Shown here piece after piece: positions 35,600-36,066 of a stretch of 36,066 bases of DNA. Source of the DNA: Halocynthiibacter namhaensis (GTDB lineage: Bacteria > Pseudomonadota > Alphaproteobacteria > Rhodobacterales > Rhodobacteraceae). The stretch is from positions 1 through 36,066 of the forward strand of contig NZ_JWIF01000021.1 of NCBI RefSeq assembly GCF_000812685.1, read 5' to 3'. Position 1 is the stretch's first letter; the number at the start of each line of letters is the position of its first letter. A program made the position numbers and the translations under genes. The notes beneath the pieces are model-generated. The model was given only the letters and a program-made list of their open reading frames with translations, was not told the origin of the DNA and searched no databases.

Positions 35600-36066
35600 G
35601 ATTTGCGTTCATCGACGCCTGGAAAGAAGAATGGCCAGTTGAGTTCCTGTGCAAAGTTATGCGGGTCACATCACGTGGTTTTCGCGCGTGGCGGGTTCGC
35701 CCGATGAGCCAGCGTCAACGCGATGATATGGTGATCCTGGCTCACATCCGTGAACAGCATCGCTTAAGCCTGCAAAGCTATGGGCGGCCTCGGATGGGCT
35801 ATCAGTAACCGCATGAAGAAGGATCTGGCAATCCGGGCGTTAGATATGGCCGTTGCTTTGCGCCAACCACCGGAGGATTGCATTCACCATACGGATCGTG
35901 GTTCACAATATTGCTCAAATGAGTATCAGAAGCGCTTGTCCAAGCACGGTTTCAAGGTCTCGATGAGCGGCAAGGGAAATTGTTATGATAATTCTATGGT
36001 CGAGACGTTCTTCAAATCCATTAAGGCTGAGCTGATTTGGCGCAACCGTTGGGACACACGCCGTCA
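35596..36066 (+). pseudogene. IS3-family transposase OrfB, internally deleted and frameshifted
   Basis: The catalytic DDE integrase half of the IS3 transposase. The opening frame from GTG 35596 reads MRFAFIDAWKEEWPVEFLCK to SYGRPRM and then stops at 35806-35808. From about 35795 the next frame continues as WAISNRMKKDLAIRAL, HHTDRGSQYCS and GNCYDNSMVETFFKS, which is the C-terminal catalytic part with the second Asp and the Glu. The roughly 100 residues between, including the first catalytic Asp region, are missing, so the protein cannot be active. The reading continues past the window edge. Confidence 0.9.

Larger units (their letters stand above)
35324..36066 (+). mobile_element. IS3-family insertion sequence, defective, right end outside window
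   Basis: orfA is intact and overlaps orfB in the -1 frame at an A6G slippery site, the hallmark of IS3 elements. orfB has lost an internal segment. The left terminal repeat should lie in 35241-35323, but without the right end I cannot define it. The element sits just after the bztABCD terminator, so it does not disrupt that operon. Confidence 0.9.

Noticed and set aside
1-36066. CRISPR array, prophage, toxin-antitoxin or defence island
   Set aside because: No spaced repeats, phage structural genes, nucleases or toxin-antitoxin pairs were recognised. Apart from the IS3 element the content is core metabolism, transport and regulation.

Overview
This window is ordinary, gene-dense alphaproteobacterial chromosome, most likely from a marine Rhodobacteraceae (Roseobacter-group) bacterium. 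Pointers are the chvI-chvG-hprK-rapZ-EIIA-HPr cluster lying divergent to an ATP-type pckA, the bztABCD amino-acid transporter, an ATP12-type chaperone, a long methylsuccinyl-CoA dehydrogenase, and a DUF6473-like protein that I know mainly from this family. By eye the GC content is in the mid-50s percent, which is modest for the group. No RNA genes, CRISPR array or prophage were seen.

Layout. 1-8.3 kb: the 5' end of tuf, lipoproteins, a cytochrome P450, parC, an SH3-domain protein, a short-chain dehydrogenase and an XRE regulator divergent from a 65-residue protein. 8.4-13 kb: a HIG1-type membrane protein, a PduO-type cobalamin adenosyltransferase, etfB-etfA, a DUF6473-like protein on the opposite strand, and 3-hydroxybutyryl-CoA dehydrogenase. 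13-18.6 kb: one leftward operon, chvI-chvG-hprK-rapZ-EIIA-HPr-acyltransferase. This couples envelope/acid sensing to a regulatory phosphotransferase system. chvG is broken by a frameshift in this sequence. 18.9-24.2 kb: pckA, a small tail-anchored orphan, a TauE-type exporter, methylsuccinyl-CoA dehydrogenase and a META lipoprotein. 24.2-30 kb: recO, a LysR regulator divergent from a 77-residue membrane protein, a TRIC-type channel, a DMT exporter, and the overlapping operon crcB-rluC-ATP12. 30.3-35.2 kb: bztABCD. 35.3 kb to the end: an IS3-family element with intact orfA but an internally deleted orfB.

Functional links. Methylsuccinyl-CoA dehydrogenase passes electrons to ETF. Cobalamin adenosyltransferase makes the cofactor of the CoA mutases, and the hydroxybutyryl-CoA dehydrogenase handles C4 acyl-CoA. 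Together with PEP carboxykinase these fit growth on acetate and organic acids through the ethylmalonyl-CoA pathway. HprK, EIIA and HPr with no sugar permease beside them suggest a purely regulatory PTS.

I did not find a convincing undescribed system. The best leads are the chvG frameshift, the repeat-rich divergent region between the XRE regulator and the 65-residue protein, a compact symmetric repeat upstream of hbd, the LysR/77-residue membrane protein pair, and the tail-anchored 145-residue orphan.
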